This document shows positions 27,870 through 38,876 of a stretch of 64,000 nt of DNA, in pieces. Under the pieces are notes generated by a model. The model ran no database searches, was not told where the DNA came from, and worked only from the letters and a program-made list of their open reading frames with translations. Position numbers and translations under genes: made by a program. Positions within the stretch are counted from its first letter, which is position 1. Each line of letters begins with the position of its first letter. The stretch lies in contig JAPQWV010001060.1 in assembly GCA_027422505.1 (NCBI GenBank), positions 1 to 64,000 on the forward strand. Reading direction: 5' to 3'. This stretch comes from Craterostigma plantagineum. Lineage: Eukaryota > Streptophyta > Magnoliopsida > Lamiales > Linderniaceae.

Positions 27870-30638
27870 ATGGCCCCAGCACACAAAGAATTCACAAGGA
27901 CGGCGCTTCAAATCTACTTTGCTAGCTGCAAAGAGACCGCACACAAGGAATTTGTCCCTATATTCGAAGCCCTAATTCAAACCGGCCTTCAAACCTTCTT
28001 CGACTGCACTGCCGAAATCTACCCAGAGGCTCTGCATCAGTTCTTCAACACAGTACTTATAGTTGGAGACCGCTTCCAGTGTGTGATCAACGGACATCAG
28101 TTCGACATCACTGAAGAGTACTTCGCAAAGCTGTTTAACCTACCAACCTCTGGAGACGCTATTATCAGTGTTTCTGATGACGTTAAGGAACGTCTCAAGC
28201 CAACGATGTCCTTAACTGGGGGAACATTTAAAGACTCAGATAAACGAGTAGTTCTTAAACCAGAGTATAGACTGCTTCACGATATTGTTGCAAAATCCAT
28301 CTTGGGGAAGGCAGGATCCTTTGATATGCTCACCAGCGATAAGGTTCAGGCCATGGTGGCCATTCTGATCGGGATGAAGATCAACTGGTCTTCTGTCATT
28401 TTCTCTGTTCTCAAAGGAATACTGCCGGTACGTGACAGGCAGATCAAGAACTTTGCGCCTCAACTGTCTTTCCTTCTCAAGCGCAAGGTTGCAGATGTTG
28501 GCCCTGTTGCAGGGATTGGGTTTGTAAACTACATCTCTGATGACACCATTCGTCAGATGGTGAGCACAGCCTCGCTCACTAAGAAATCGGTGAAGAGAAA
28601 AGCCACTGACGATCTGCCCACCTTCAAGCCAACTAAGAAGTCTGCAGTTGACCACTCTCTGGGAACGTCGAAGACTATCTCCCGACCCAGACCCTCGCCG
28701 ACTCAAAAGAAGAAGACTGATGACAAGCAAGTTTCATCAAAACTCTCCAAGAAGAAACTGGTCTTGGAGTCTTCCTCCTCTTCTGAAGATACTCAGCCGC
28801 TTCGGAAAGTTCTTACCAAGAAAAGGACCATGACGCCGATCAAGAATCTCACAACCGGGTCAGTTCCCTCAAAGAAACCGACAAAACCTACACAACCTGT
28901 CCAGACGGTTTCTACAGTAACACCAACCATCACTGTCACTCCATTCTCGGAGACAACTGGTTCGGTGATCGGGACTGCGCCATCACAGGGTGGAGTGAGG
29001 ATTCAAGAACCGGTCCGAGGTATCTCGACTGACAAAGGCAAGGGCAAAGCCATTGCAATCCCTGAAGGACACGAGTCCATCGATGAAACTGCCTGGACTC
29101 TCATTCGGGAAGAAATCAAGGAGACAATTGCGGACGATCTGCGCGCCTATGACGAGTGGGTTGACTTCCGGTTTACTCCATACAGTGAGAAGATCTGGAA
29201 GTCCAAATGTCTCTCTGACCGACTCAAACAGGCCAGACAAACTGAAGGGAAGCTCATAAAGGCACTAGGCATTGAATCCATCAAGCGCCTAGTAAATGCG
29301 CGAGAGCTATACCGGGCTACACTTCAAATGGGGCAACTGACGAGTTATATTGAGCAGCGCCGAGATAACTTTCAGCCTGAAGGAAGAGATGCAGTGCATG
29401 AGCTCCAAATTCTATCCAGGCTGGAGGCAGAACTGCAGAGTATGCAGGTCTACCATGCTGCAGTTTGGGCAAAACTTCACCCGGATGCGTCATCCTCCGC
29501 CACTGCATCAGCTGTGCCGCCTGCCTCAATCTTTGCCTCTTTTGATGAGCCGCAGGATGTCTCTCTCATGACAACGGCTTTAGTGCTCGCCCCCACGCCT
29601 TCATCTTTCGTTCCACCTGAGTATACATCTCAACTGGTACAGGGTCCAGTTCTCCATTCCTCACCAGAACCGGTCTCTGAGGAATACTTGCTATTTAGGC
29701 AACCTATTTCATCGTTCCCTTGGCTATCTCCACCATTTTCTCTACCGATTCCCATCCTAGCCAGTGGATTTTCTCATGCACAGTCCCTTCCTTCCCTGCC
29801 TCTACTTCTCACCTCTGCTGGTGCATCTGAATCCTCCTTGTCTTCCACTTCTCCAGACAATGCTCAGGATATTTCAGCTACCTTGGTAGAACCCCAGCCG
29901 TTAGAGGTTCAATCTGAGCAAGAAACTGCTCTCCAAGTCCCCACATCGACGAAGCAAGGCATCTCTGTCTCTGCTATTTTGACTGAATCTGTCGTTGTCT
30001 CCGCTGCTGCATTGCCAGAAAACACTCAGTCTTTCATCCCTCATCAGTCGCAATCACCGGAACCTCCAACAAGCGTATCCATACCGGTCGATATCATCAG
30101 CTCCCCGAGAGAAGTCTCCTTGATCAAGCAGACTTATCGTTCGGTCTCGGTTCTGAGCAAGACTGTCAACAGTGATCGACAGCACAACAATGAGCAGTTT
30201 CAGGCGCTTAAGGAAGATATCATCGGTCTCCGCTCAGATGTTTGTGCAGATCTGGAGGTTATTAAAGGGCAACTGACGGCCTTGACTAGGCTCATCACCC
30301 CGGTTATTGCCAAAAAGGGGGAAAGTACGTCCAGCGACAGCAGAAAACAACAGCAACCGCCCAGCTCTACCTCATCAGATCCTCAGAGGTTTATCTCCAA
30401 ACTTTATGTCAAAACCAAGGATCCAAAACGAGCTGCAATCGAAGCTGCACTCATCCCGGATGCAGTCTTACAAAGTCAGACTGCGGCTGTACCAGTCAGC
30501 GAAACTGGTCCAGTTGAAGTCCAGTATGATGGCAGTAGTCTACGGCATCTTGCCTGCAATCTAACAAAGGAACAGCTGGCGGACCTTCGGAGACTACATG
30601 ACATAAAGGAAGACGCATACAAGGATGATAACAAGTGA
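27870..30638 (+). CDS. Third copia ORF, plant-transposon-domain protein of unknown function
   Basis: 922 codons in sense orientation, located where Sireviruses carry an env-like ORF. The N-terminal 240 residues look globular (QFFNTVLIVGDRFQCVINGH, FDITEEYFAKLFNLPTSGDA, KVQAMVAILIGMKINWSSVI). They resemble the 'putative plant transposon protein' domain found in many proteins of Lamiales genomes (recollection, not searched). A basic Lys/Ser/Thr-rich region follows, then a helical segment (about 410-545), a long Pro/Ser-rich stretch (about 550-770), and a coiled coil (about 780-830: NNEQFQALKEDIIGLRSDV). I see no signal peptide or clear membrane span, which argues against a true envelope. The frame is fully open, implying recent selection or a very young insertion. 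Confidence 0.8.
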   Translation: MAPAHKEFTRTALQIYFASCKETAHKEFVPIFEALIQTGLQTFFDCTAEIYPEALHQFFNTVLIVGDRFQCVINGHQFDITEEYFAKLFNLPTSGDAIISVSDDVKERLKPTMSLTGGTFKDSDKRVVLKPEYRLLHDIVAKSILGKAGSFDMLTSDKVQAMVAILIGMKINWSSVIFSVLKGILPVRDRQIKNFAPQLSFLLKRKVADVGPVAGIGFVNYISDDTIRQMVSTASLTKKSVKRKATDDLPTFKPTKKSAVDHSLGTSKTISRPRPSPTQKKKTDDKQVSSKLSKKKLVLESSSSSEDTQPLRKVLTKKRTMTPIKNLTTGSVPSKKPTKPTQPVQTVSTVTPTITVTPFSETTGSVIGTAPSQGGVRIQEPVRGISTDKGKGKAIAIPEGHESIDETAWTLIREEIKETIADDLRAYDEWVDFRFTPYSEKIWKSKCLSDRLKQARQTEGKLIKALGIESIKRLVNARELYRATLQMGQLTSYIEQRRDNFQPEGRDAVHELQILSRLEAELQSMQVYHAAVWAKLHPDASSSATASAVPPASIFASFDEPQDVSLMTTALVLAPTPSSFVPPEYTSQLVQGPVLHSSPEPVSEEYLLFRQPISSFPWLSPPFSLPIPILASGFSHAQSLPSLPLLLTSAGASESSLSSTSPDNAQDISATLVEPQPLEVQSEQETALQVPTSTKQGISVSAILTESVVVSAAALPENTQSFIPHQSQSPEPPTSVSIPVDIISSPREVSLIKQTYRSVSVLSKTVNSDRQHNNEQFQALKEDIIGLRSDVCADLEVIKGQLTALTRLITPVIAKKGESTSSDSRKQQQPPSSTSSDPQRFISKLYVKTKDPKRAAIEAALIPDAVLQSQTAAVPVSETGPVEVQYDGSSLRHLACNLTKEQLADLRRLHDIKEDAYKDDNK

Positions 30639-30750
30639 AAGGAGATAGAGCGGATAGTCAAGAGCAAGGGGTACAATTAAAGTATTGTCTGTATCAATCT
30701 CTTTTGATATGAATGAAAACTGGTTTTCTGCTGACTAGTTTTGTCAATCA

Positions 30751-30766
30751 CCAAAAAGGGGGAAAT
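30751..30766 (+). other. Copia polypurine tract
   Basis: CCAAAAAGGGGGAAAT directly precedes the 3' LTR, where plus-strand DNA synthesis would be primed. Confidence 0.85.
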
Positions 30767-31796
30767 TGTTAGCAACACGAATTCAGACATTCGGACTATC
30801 GGTTTTGGTGAATTGACGCAACTGATTAATAATGAGAAAACCGGAGATCTAAAGTATCGTCTATGCTAAGGACTAAAAGCGGTATATATATATAAGTAAC
30901 CGGTCTGGGCAAGCATGGGAGACTATGATTAATACCGATTAAAGATACTGGTCTTGACAAAGGATTCAGGAAGGCACGACAGTATGCGATATCGGACAAA
31001 TGACAGATTGGACAATAGAGACAAGTGCATGCTGAAACAAAAAGGAAATTTCAGACATTCAATGCAATGCTGCGAGTCCAGAGTTTAGACAAGGTCAACT
31101 AACGCAAATAAGGAATAAAGCTAGTGACAGGGTAGACTGCAGCTGAAACCGGACAGACCCATTTTTGGAAAGCCAATTAATGCACCGATCAGAGTAAAGA
31201 GTCTGTCTCACAACGGCTTGAATTTCAAACCTCAAGTATAAAAGAAGAGAGACAAGAAGAAGATTACTCACTTCACTGAACTCAAACATTCCTACTACTT
31301 TGAAATCTCACTCTCAAAAAGGTCGAAGTTAGAGCTATTCAACGAGCTGTGGTGAGAGCACAAAAACAAAAAGTGAAGTTCAAAGACACTTCTTCATTAG
31401 ATTTGAGTTTGTTGTAATTATATCCAACGGACTGTAAAAAGCTGTTGAAGTAGGTGGATTGTTGTAAACAACTGCCTAGGGAGTCACTAGATTAGAGCTG
31501 TGTTTCAGCTGGGTAGGTTGTACAAGATTGTATAACTGAAGATCTAGTGATCCTTCCTTACGAGGAAGAAGGGGAGACGTAGGAGATTTTAACTCCGAAC
31601 TTCCAGAAACAAACCGGTCTCATACATACACTCACACACACGCTTACTCATTACATTTTGGTTTCAACCGCTCAGTATCACTTTCCGCACTTATACTGAC
31701 TGGTCACTGATTGAGTACCTGTCCTTGACAAGACAAACCGAAAAAGAGACAAGCGTTTATTCACCCCCCCTCTAAACGCGTAAACCGATCCTAACA
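30767..31796 (+). repeat. 3' LTR of the copia element
   Basis: 1,030 bp, same length and apparently the same sequence as 21104-22133. It is followed by the target duplication CTACT. Confidence 0.95.
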
Positions 31797-32301
31797 CTAC
31801 TACAACTTTTTTGTGACTTGTGAGTTGTGAGTGACAAACAAGCGCATATCATATCACATATATCACCTTCTTCCGTAGCTTTTTCTATCAGCATTGCAGT
31901 TTGGAAAGATAAAAAAGTTGTGATGTGGAGCAGACACTACTATACTTAAGATCGTCTTTATTATTATTTTGTTGGTTAAAACATCTTTTTGCAGCTTTGG
32001 ATTGTCCTTTGAAGCGTGTATTAAATTATTAATTTAATTCGGACTCTTCGAGGCCAGGCAGGCAGGCAGGACGACATGTTCTGTAGTTCGCAGAAGTATC
32101 TATCGTATCGTATATTTATTTGTGAACAATATACTGAGACATGATTTCTTTCGAGCAATGTAATGCAACAAGAAGCCAAACGTTTGACGACTCCTCTCTT
32201 ACCCCAATGTTGAAAGATGGCCTTTTTCTTCAGACGAGGTCATGAAATGTCCTTGTTCTTCAAAAAAAAAAAAAAACCAACACAATAAAAGAATTGAAGG
32301 G
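31797..32301. other. About 500 bp of host DNA between two retrotransposons
   Basis: Single-copy-looking AT-rich sequence with a short CAGG tandem near 32055 and a poly-A run near 32263. It starts with the right CTACT duplication of the copia element and ends with AAGGG (32297-32301), the left duplication of the gypsy unit. No gene was seen. Confidence 0.6.
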
Positions 32302-32524
32302 TGTTACTCTGCCAAATTGATTACTCACAAAACACACACTACACCCTTTCTATGCTACTTTACACCTGGAAAATGGAAATTACCCTCTTGACCTAGGCAA
32401 GAGGGCAAACGACCCCCCAACTTTATTCTGTTTTCGAGTGATTAGGTGACGCGTGCGGCGGAGTCTAGGCGGGAATAAGTCTGTTAGCCGTCCGACGTGG
32501 TAGATCTATTTTTCGGCGGTATCA
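32302..32524 (+). repeat. U3-less LTR fragment (R-U5 end) at the left border
   Basis: 223 bp that look identical to the last 223 bp of the LTRs at 39480-39702 and 51927-52149. It begins at an internal TGTTAC of the LTR, not at the true LTR start (TGTTACCCTCGG), and yet abuts the target duplication AAGGG. Confidence 0.9.
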
Positions 32525-32525
32525 A

Positions 32526-32544
32526 CTTGGCGCCGTCTGTGGGA
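32526..32544 (+). other. Gypsy primer-binding site, first copy
   Basis: CTTGGCGCCGTCTGTGGGAA follows the LTR end. TGGCGCCGT matches the 3' end of plant tRNA-Asp, and such TGGCGCC sites are typical of Tat/Athila elements. The same site recurs at 39704-39722 before gag. Confidence 0.8.
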
Positions 32545-35500
32545 ACAGATAATAAATAACGGTGCACTTGGAAGGAATCGAGAGTCCGAAGCTATTTCGA
32601 GTCCGTCATCATCTACCCCACCTACCCATTGCAAGCTTGATATCAGAAACACCACCCGCGTCGCAGCCGTGAGCGGACGGTCCCGCACTGATTTTGGCCG
32701 CCGAAATCGCAGCTACGGGCAGTCCTCTGTCAAGGCACATATCTCCAGCTCCTGTTCGGGAGCCCAGCCGTTGTCGCCCTTCGAAACAGCACAAAACGAG
32801 CCACCAAAAATCAACTGCAGACCCGTTGCACTTTCCAAATCTAGAGTCGTCCGCACATATCGGCCTGACTGCAAACCATCCCCGGCGATTGAGCAACTGG
32901 CGAGACGACCCCAATCAAATAGCTCGCACGCTATCATCGAGAGTATAACACGTAAAGCCCCAACAGCCGCAGCTTCGCTGTTTTCGTAGCGATAATATGG
33001 CAGCCACCTCATTCATAATCTAGTCTCGGTCCATCATCGGTCAAGATCCGCCTCCTCGGGTTCACGAAATGCCATCGGCGAAGGAGGTGCCTCGAGCGTC
33101 GTCCGAAACCAGTCGCCTTCATCATCGAGACCAGCCGTAGAGGACACAAGATCGACCCCAGCGATGATATTACAGCCTGCCACGCTCGTACTCTAGCCTC
33201 GGCCCTTCATCAGTCGGGATCTGTGAATCTTCAAACTTGGAATGTCATCGGCACATTGCACAAGCGAGAGCAGCCACAGTCAAGGCTCGACTTGCTGCTT
33301 CTTTTCGGGCAGGCCTATCACTGTCGCCAGGAAACGCCCGAGGACGACTATCGACGAAGCCAAGCCCACTGTCGAACATGCTGAAAGATGTTATGTCCAA
33401 GTAGACGCCTCGCGCATCCTAAAACCAGCCATCACCGATGGAAGATCCACCCGAGCCACTAAGTTTGCAGCGATAATTCCCCGCCGACGCCCTGGATGGC
33501 TGATCTGAGACTACTACCCGACTACTCGGGAAACTCTTGCACACGGATTCACTATTGCATGCCGGACACCTTCTAACGGCAGCGGCGACCGAAGAGCAAA
33601 CTCACGCCAGCAAAAGGGAGGTCGATGGCTGCATTCGCGAACACCACTTTGTCGTCGTTGTTTTTCATCTCTGTCCCACCGCTGATCAAACATAGCACGC
33701 CGAAAAGACTTGTCATGAGTCCATCCGTAAAAGGGGCTACTCGTTGCGCTCCGAACCTACTGTAAATCGCTGTAATCAAGGGTCGAAGCCACATCGGACC
33801 GAAAAACCTAACGACCGAACTCGACAAATCGAATGAATCGGCTCATGTCTCGCAAAATTAAAGGAAAGCCACTGTGTATCCTCGATGACTTAACATTTTC
33901 TTCTATGCGCCCAGATTTTTCGGAGCCAATCACGGGCGACCCAGTTCGAAGGCGTGAGAGGGGCGATTGAGTCAAAATTCTCCCAAGTCGTAATCGCCGG
34001 TGTTTATGGGCCGAATTCACCACGAGACCGATCCACGTAGGTCTGATGACGACCACCTCGGCCGCCCTTCGGCCGCCGACGACAAATCCGCCATTGCTCG
34101 CCGCTCGGGACCCGGTTGTAAGTTTTATTAATTTTTAGGGGTAAGATCTGATATTATAAAACTGTGGGGGCCGTTTCTTTCATTTACGTTAGGACTGACT
34201 GCTAGAAGCATCGAAAATATACGGGTCGGACTCATAATTAGCGAGATTTCGGCCCTGCACTATCATTTTTCGAGTTCACGCTACTAATGGGCCCTTTTAA
34301 TATTTACTGGGCTGCTGAAAAGTTATATCTTGGACCTAATACTATAACTTCCCGAACTATTCTTTTAGGCCTGCTATTATTAATTTTAGTAGGCTGGTTA
34401 TTTAATGGGGCCATGAACGTAAATATAGTTTAAACTTGTGCTGTATTTGCTGGGCTCTTAATTAGATTGCTATGTCTAATATTGGGCTGCGAGTATTTTC
34501 TGGTTTGTCTCGTATTGGAAAGAGGTTCAAGCAGATTTTCTCTCGACCAGATGGTATTAGTGCGCTTGAGAGAATCAAACGTAATACCTTCATGTTTTCT
34601 CGAGTTATTTTGGGTGCAGAAATACTTAGCTTGCGAATGATTGTTACCTTGTAATTCCGACATCTCGGTGTTTGCTCTCCCCGAGTGAATTGGGTAGCAG
34701 TAATTATGTCTGCGGCGTTGCCGAAACACAGTCGCCCTCACATCCATGGGGCATAAAGTGGACGAATCAAACAGCGATTTATCAACATCTAGATTGCCCG
34801 TGGCCCGGATCTCCTGTTCTCGTCGTGTCCACGCCTCACATACCCGACCCTCGCCGGAGCCGAGCCAGTGCTAATTGAATGGAGATTGGTAAGAGGAAAT
34901 TCACGCCGATTCGCGAGTTCGAATTTTTCGGCTAAAAGATTCCACATAACCCTTAGACCTCCACTGCCATGACAACCTTCACGTCTGAGACTGCCGAGGG
35001 CAGATTGGCTGGCGATCGCAAAGCAGGAGTCGGTTTGTAAGTTTTTCAATATTTTGGGGTTCGGGGGCAAATATCTTAAACTCACAGGGTAGATTCTATT
35101 ATTTTACTTGAGAGCGTACGTGATGAGATCTGAAAATCAGGGGTCATTTCGAGTTATGAAAATGCATGAGGTGTCAGAGTAAACATCTTAGGGTTATGTT
35201 GGGTTACGAATTGGGCCTATTGCTCACAGACGTGCTGTGATTTTCCTTGAGATGTTGCGATTAATTAGCCAACTTAGACTTGTATTGTTGAGCTGCTGCG
35301 TTGGAATAAAATCGTTGATGGGAAATAGTCTTGTGAGGCATCTAGGATTAATTTATGCCTGCTTGTTTGCTAGAACGTCGAAACTTAGATTGTATACTGT
35401 TGAAAATTCCTCAATATGTTGCGGTAATATATGTCGCCTAGAAGGATCAATGTGCATATTCATACCTTCTCTTGAGGCATTTGAGCGCAGGAATTCCCGT

Positions 35501-37781
35501 AGGCATGCAGTCCTGCAAAACAATTGATACGCCTCGTAATTATGTCACCATAATGGAGGTTCGCTGCCCCCGAGAAATAACTATCTGGGGCAGCGTAAGC
35601 CTACGCCCAAGGGCGTCGCAGAAGAGTGCATAATCGAGAGGAAAATAGTGCGCTTCCGGCCGCAACTCAGTGCAATATTTCACAGTCGGTCGATCCTTAC
35701 TTCACAAAAATGGCATCGAAACCTCCCCAGGAACCAGCCGAAAAGTTCCTGAAGAGTGCGCCGCTGTGCTTGCTGTCCCCATTTCTCCGCCCTCATGCAA
35801 CACAACCCACCACGATCTCATCGGTCAACAGCCCGACGTCAGGACATGGCGCGGAAACTCGTTTCACTACAACTCGGCCGCCACCGCCCTCGGGAACAAC
35901 TTTCGAAGCTTAGCTGATGGATCGAAGGATGCCATCCGACTCTTCAAAAAGCCCTCCGCTCGGGAAGGCATCCCACGTGGTCGAGAATTGCCACAGCGAC
36001 CGCCCTCGAAGGTCAAAGCTCGCCGGTCTGAAGAGCGTAACATGAGCGTCGAAAAAATCAAACGCCTCTACTCGTTCTCTGCGAGATTAGAGGTATTTTA
36101 TTTTCTCATGATATTTTGAATACATGACCCTCCTCCTCAGGTCTTCCCGAAGAAATAGACGATAACCCGGTGAAGAAGCAACCGAAACTTAACAAAAAAA
36201 GAGAGAACAACAAAAGTCGCAATCTCAAGTGGTCATGACAAACAATCGCGAGCACGTCGGTGGACAGCAACATCGACGCCTGATCAGACAAGATGCTTCG
36301 CCACCGTTATCGCCTTCAAGAACACCCTTAAGTCATACTTCAATACCTATCGGCAGAGGAAAATACCTCGCATCGATACCGTATCGCCGAAGAAAAATAC
36401 TTCGACTCTTTCCACGCAAAGTGGGAGGGCTCGACACCCATCATGGCCGAGGACACGCCGAAGCTATCCCGACCAAGGCCGAAGTCACATCGTCAATATC
36501 AAACTCTATGCGAAACCCGAGGGGCTCAACACATTTTGCGCTCAAGGAAAGGTACATGTATTTTTTATATTCTAACATTATTCTTCAACCTAGACATTGC
36601 GAAGCCGAATCAAGGGAGATTCATGCAAAAGGCACAAAAAGAAAAACCAACTCGTAACGCTTCATTCTCCATCCCTCTACGAGCTCTCTCAGCTGAAGGT
36701 TTTACGTTCGAGAATCGGTTGTAAGTTTTTCGATGATTTAGGGTCATCCTGAAATTATGAAGTCATGAAGCGGTTATTTATTATTGCATGCTCGGGGAGG
36801 AACGACACCTGCTAGAATTTATTAAGCTATAATTGTCGTGAGAGTTTTTGCATGTACCTTGTTGTCCTAGTTATCGTAGCAGGTTCTCGCACCTTTGAAG
36901 ACCCGACCTGCTCGGGCCCTTAAACCCGTCCAACCCTTATCCTTGAGGCCCTTAAACCCGTCCAAAGCGCCGATGAAAAACTTCTCCTGCTAAACAAGAT
37001 CGAAGACCTTGGCCAGGGCTGAAGACCATTCTCCTAATCCCTCTCTAAGAGGCAGCTCACTGTTCCCTTCGGGAACGTCGCGCACACTGAATCCCTCTGC
37101 GAGAGGCTGAAATCTTCCCCTAGGGAAGAGAAGACCACGCGCACACTGTATCCCTCTGCGAGAGGCAGCTCACTGTTCCCTTCGGGAACGTCGCGCACAC
37201 TGAATCCCTCTGCGAGAGGCTGAAATCTTCCCCTAGGGAAGAGAAGACCACGCGCACACTGTATCCCTCTGCGAGAGGCAGCTCACTGTTCCCTTCGGAA
37301 ACGTCGCGCACACTGAATCCCTCTGCGAGAGGCTGAAATCTTCCCCTAGGGAAGAGAAGACCACGCGCACACTGAATCCCTCTGCGAGAGGCAGCTCACT
37401 TTCTGGTGCAGGAACGTTCTCACAAGACACTTGAGGCTCTCCTCGGGCGGGGACGCCCCGGACCCGAGGCAAGGGACCTTAAGTTTGGCGCGTTTGGCTT
37501 CAAAACACACTTGAGCAGAATAAAGATAGAACATTGGATCTCGAAGACTAGTGGCGAGAGACCTCTCGCTCGACAAGTATCGCCCCGAGTACATTTGATA
37601 AAGGAGGCTTTCAAGGCAAAGACAACAGTCGTAACCCGAAGGACGAGACATGACCACTCGAAACCACGCTCAAGGAGTCTACGCGAGGTAGGTACCCGTT
37701 TTCTCAATACTCGAATATTTTTACCTATACTACGTCCAAAATTCACTAACACTCTTTTGGACTATTTGTGAGGGGGACTAC
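32545..37781 (+). mobile_element. Non-coding interior of a non-autonomous gypsy relative
   Basis: About 5.2 kb with no gag or pol similarity on either strand, only short unrelated frames. Three places carry the same signature, CGGTTGTAAGTTTT or near (about 34113, 35031, 36715), each followed by an AT-rich tract and then GGGGT-like sequence; these look like repeated modules. The 3' part has 113-bp tandem repeats and a purine tract (GAGGGGGACTAC) before the second-family LTR. It resembles a LARD-type non-autonomous element relying on the proteins of a relative. Function unknown. Confidence 0.6.
37030..37400 (+). repeat. 113-bp tandem repeat, about three copies
   Basis: The phrase GGCAGCTCAC recurs at 37051, 37164, 37277 and 37390, a constant 113-bp period. 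Each unit holds ATCCCTCTGCGAGAGG blocks and GCGCACACTG. Similar phrases occur in the 158-bp repeat after gag-pol (45.45-45.76 kb), so the two interiors share a 3' repeat module. Confidence 0.9.
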
Positions 37782-38873
37782 TGTTATCCTCGTATTTAAC
37801 CGTAAAATATTCGAGTATAATCGAAAGGGGCGGGAAATATTCCGCGCCAAATCACCTCCCGAGGAGGGAGACATCCCACCAAGGCATAAAAGATCTCCCG
37901 AGGGCCCACGAGAACATCCCGAGGCGATCAACGCCCGAAAACACCGCCCGAGGAAGGATGCCTTGCCCGAACATATTCCCGAGGACGTCACATAAACGAG
38001 AGAGAGCAAAAAGGAGCAGTTACACTCCAACGTGGCCATTATAAATCACCTCCCGAGGAGGGAGACATCCCACCAAGGCATAAAAGATCTCCCGAGGGCC
38101 CACGAGAACATCCCGAGGCGATCAACGCCCGAAAACACCGCCCGAGGAAGGATGCCTTGCCCGAACATATTCCCGAGGACGTCACATAAACGAGAGAGAG
38201 CAAAAAGGAGCAGTTACACTCCAACGTGGCCATTATAAACCCCACCCATCACTAAGTATCATTGGCCAAGGAGTGGGTGGTTACCCAATCTCAACTACAT
38301 GCCATTATCTCCCATACACCTAAGCTATATAAAGGAGGAGAGACACGCACACAAGGGGGGCTCGATGATTTCTATCACTTGATAACGAACCATCATCTCT
38401 AATTCACAACTCACTTTTTACATGCAACGAGAGACATTTTGCAGGGAGGCTACGACTAAAAGCAAACTCAACCCTCTCATAACTCTGGACGATCGATCTC
38501 TCTCATCTTCGAACACTTTATTACTAACTACCATCTCTATCCTTCGCCGGAAGAAAACTGCAACCGCTGCCATCTCTATCTGTCGTCGGAAGAAAACCAC
38601 CTACGAGGGATGCATTTCTCGTAGCCGAACGTACCATTATTTCATACTTTCTCTAATTATTGTTTTATCTTATTTTCCTTTATGCTTTAACGTCGACAAA
38701 CTATCACCTGACTTGAGCGTCGGAGGGGCGTCGCCGAAACGGCGCCCTTTAGCCCGCTTTTTCGTGGCGTTTCAGGGATCCGCCGAAGACGAAGACGACG
38801 AACTCGAAGCGGCGACGGACCGATACCTTCCAGCGCACTATTGATGCTAGGATCGATTTTTCGGTCCGCATCA
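37782..38873 (+). repeat. Complete LTR of a second gypsy family (LTR2)
   Basis: 1,092 bp, TGTTATCCTCG...GGTCCGCATCA, preceded by the purine tract GAGGGGGACTAC and followed by an ATTGGCGCC primer-site start. A TATA box (CTATATAAAGG) is near 38326. Its start and end resemble but do not match LTR1 (TGTTACCCTCGG...GGCGGTATCA). No partner copy of LTR2 exists in the window. Confidence 0.75.
37851..38238 (+). repeat. Perfect 194-bp tandem duplication inside LTR2
   Basis: The block starting ATCACCTCCCGAGGAGG at 37851 is repeated at 38045 with no difference I could see by eye. Both copies end in CGTGGCCATTATAAA. It lies in the presumed U3, upstream of the TATA box, and could affect promoter strength (inference). 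Confidence 0.9.
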
Positions 38874-38876
38874 ATT

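Larger units (their letters stand above)
21104..31796 (+). mobile_element. Full-length Sirevirus-like Ty1/copia retrotransposon
   Basis: A 10.7-kb element bounded by two 1,030-bp LTRs starting TGTTAG and ending CTAACA, and flanked by the 5-bp target duplication CTACT (21099-21103 and 31797-31801). It carries an initiator-Met PBS, gag, pol in copia order (protease, integrase, RT, RNase H), a 2.8-kb third ORF, and a purine tract before the 3' LTR. The order, the size, the [13 protein letters not shown] protease site and an ORF between pol and the 3' LTR fit the Sirevirus/Maximus branch. The LTRs looked identical along their length when compared by eye, so the insertion is very young. It sits about 250 bp downstream of the PGAP1-like gene. 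Confidence 0.95.

Noticed and set aside
27870..30638. True envelope gene
   Set aside because: It sits in the env position, but I see no signal peptide, membrane span or cleavage-like site.
32545..36760. Short frames such as 35670-36119 as captured host genes
   Set aside because: No recognisable domain; composition fits chance frames in GC-rich retrotransposon DNA.
37120..37657. Overlapping minus-strand frames with repeated LSQRDSVCA phrases
   Set aside because: Produced by the 113-bp tandem repeat, whose length is not a multiple of three. No coding signal.
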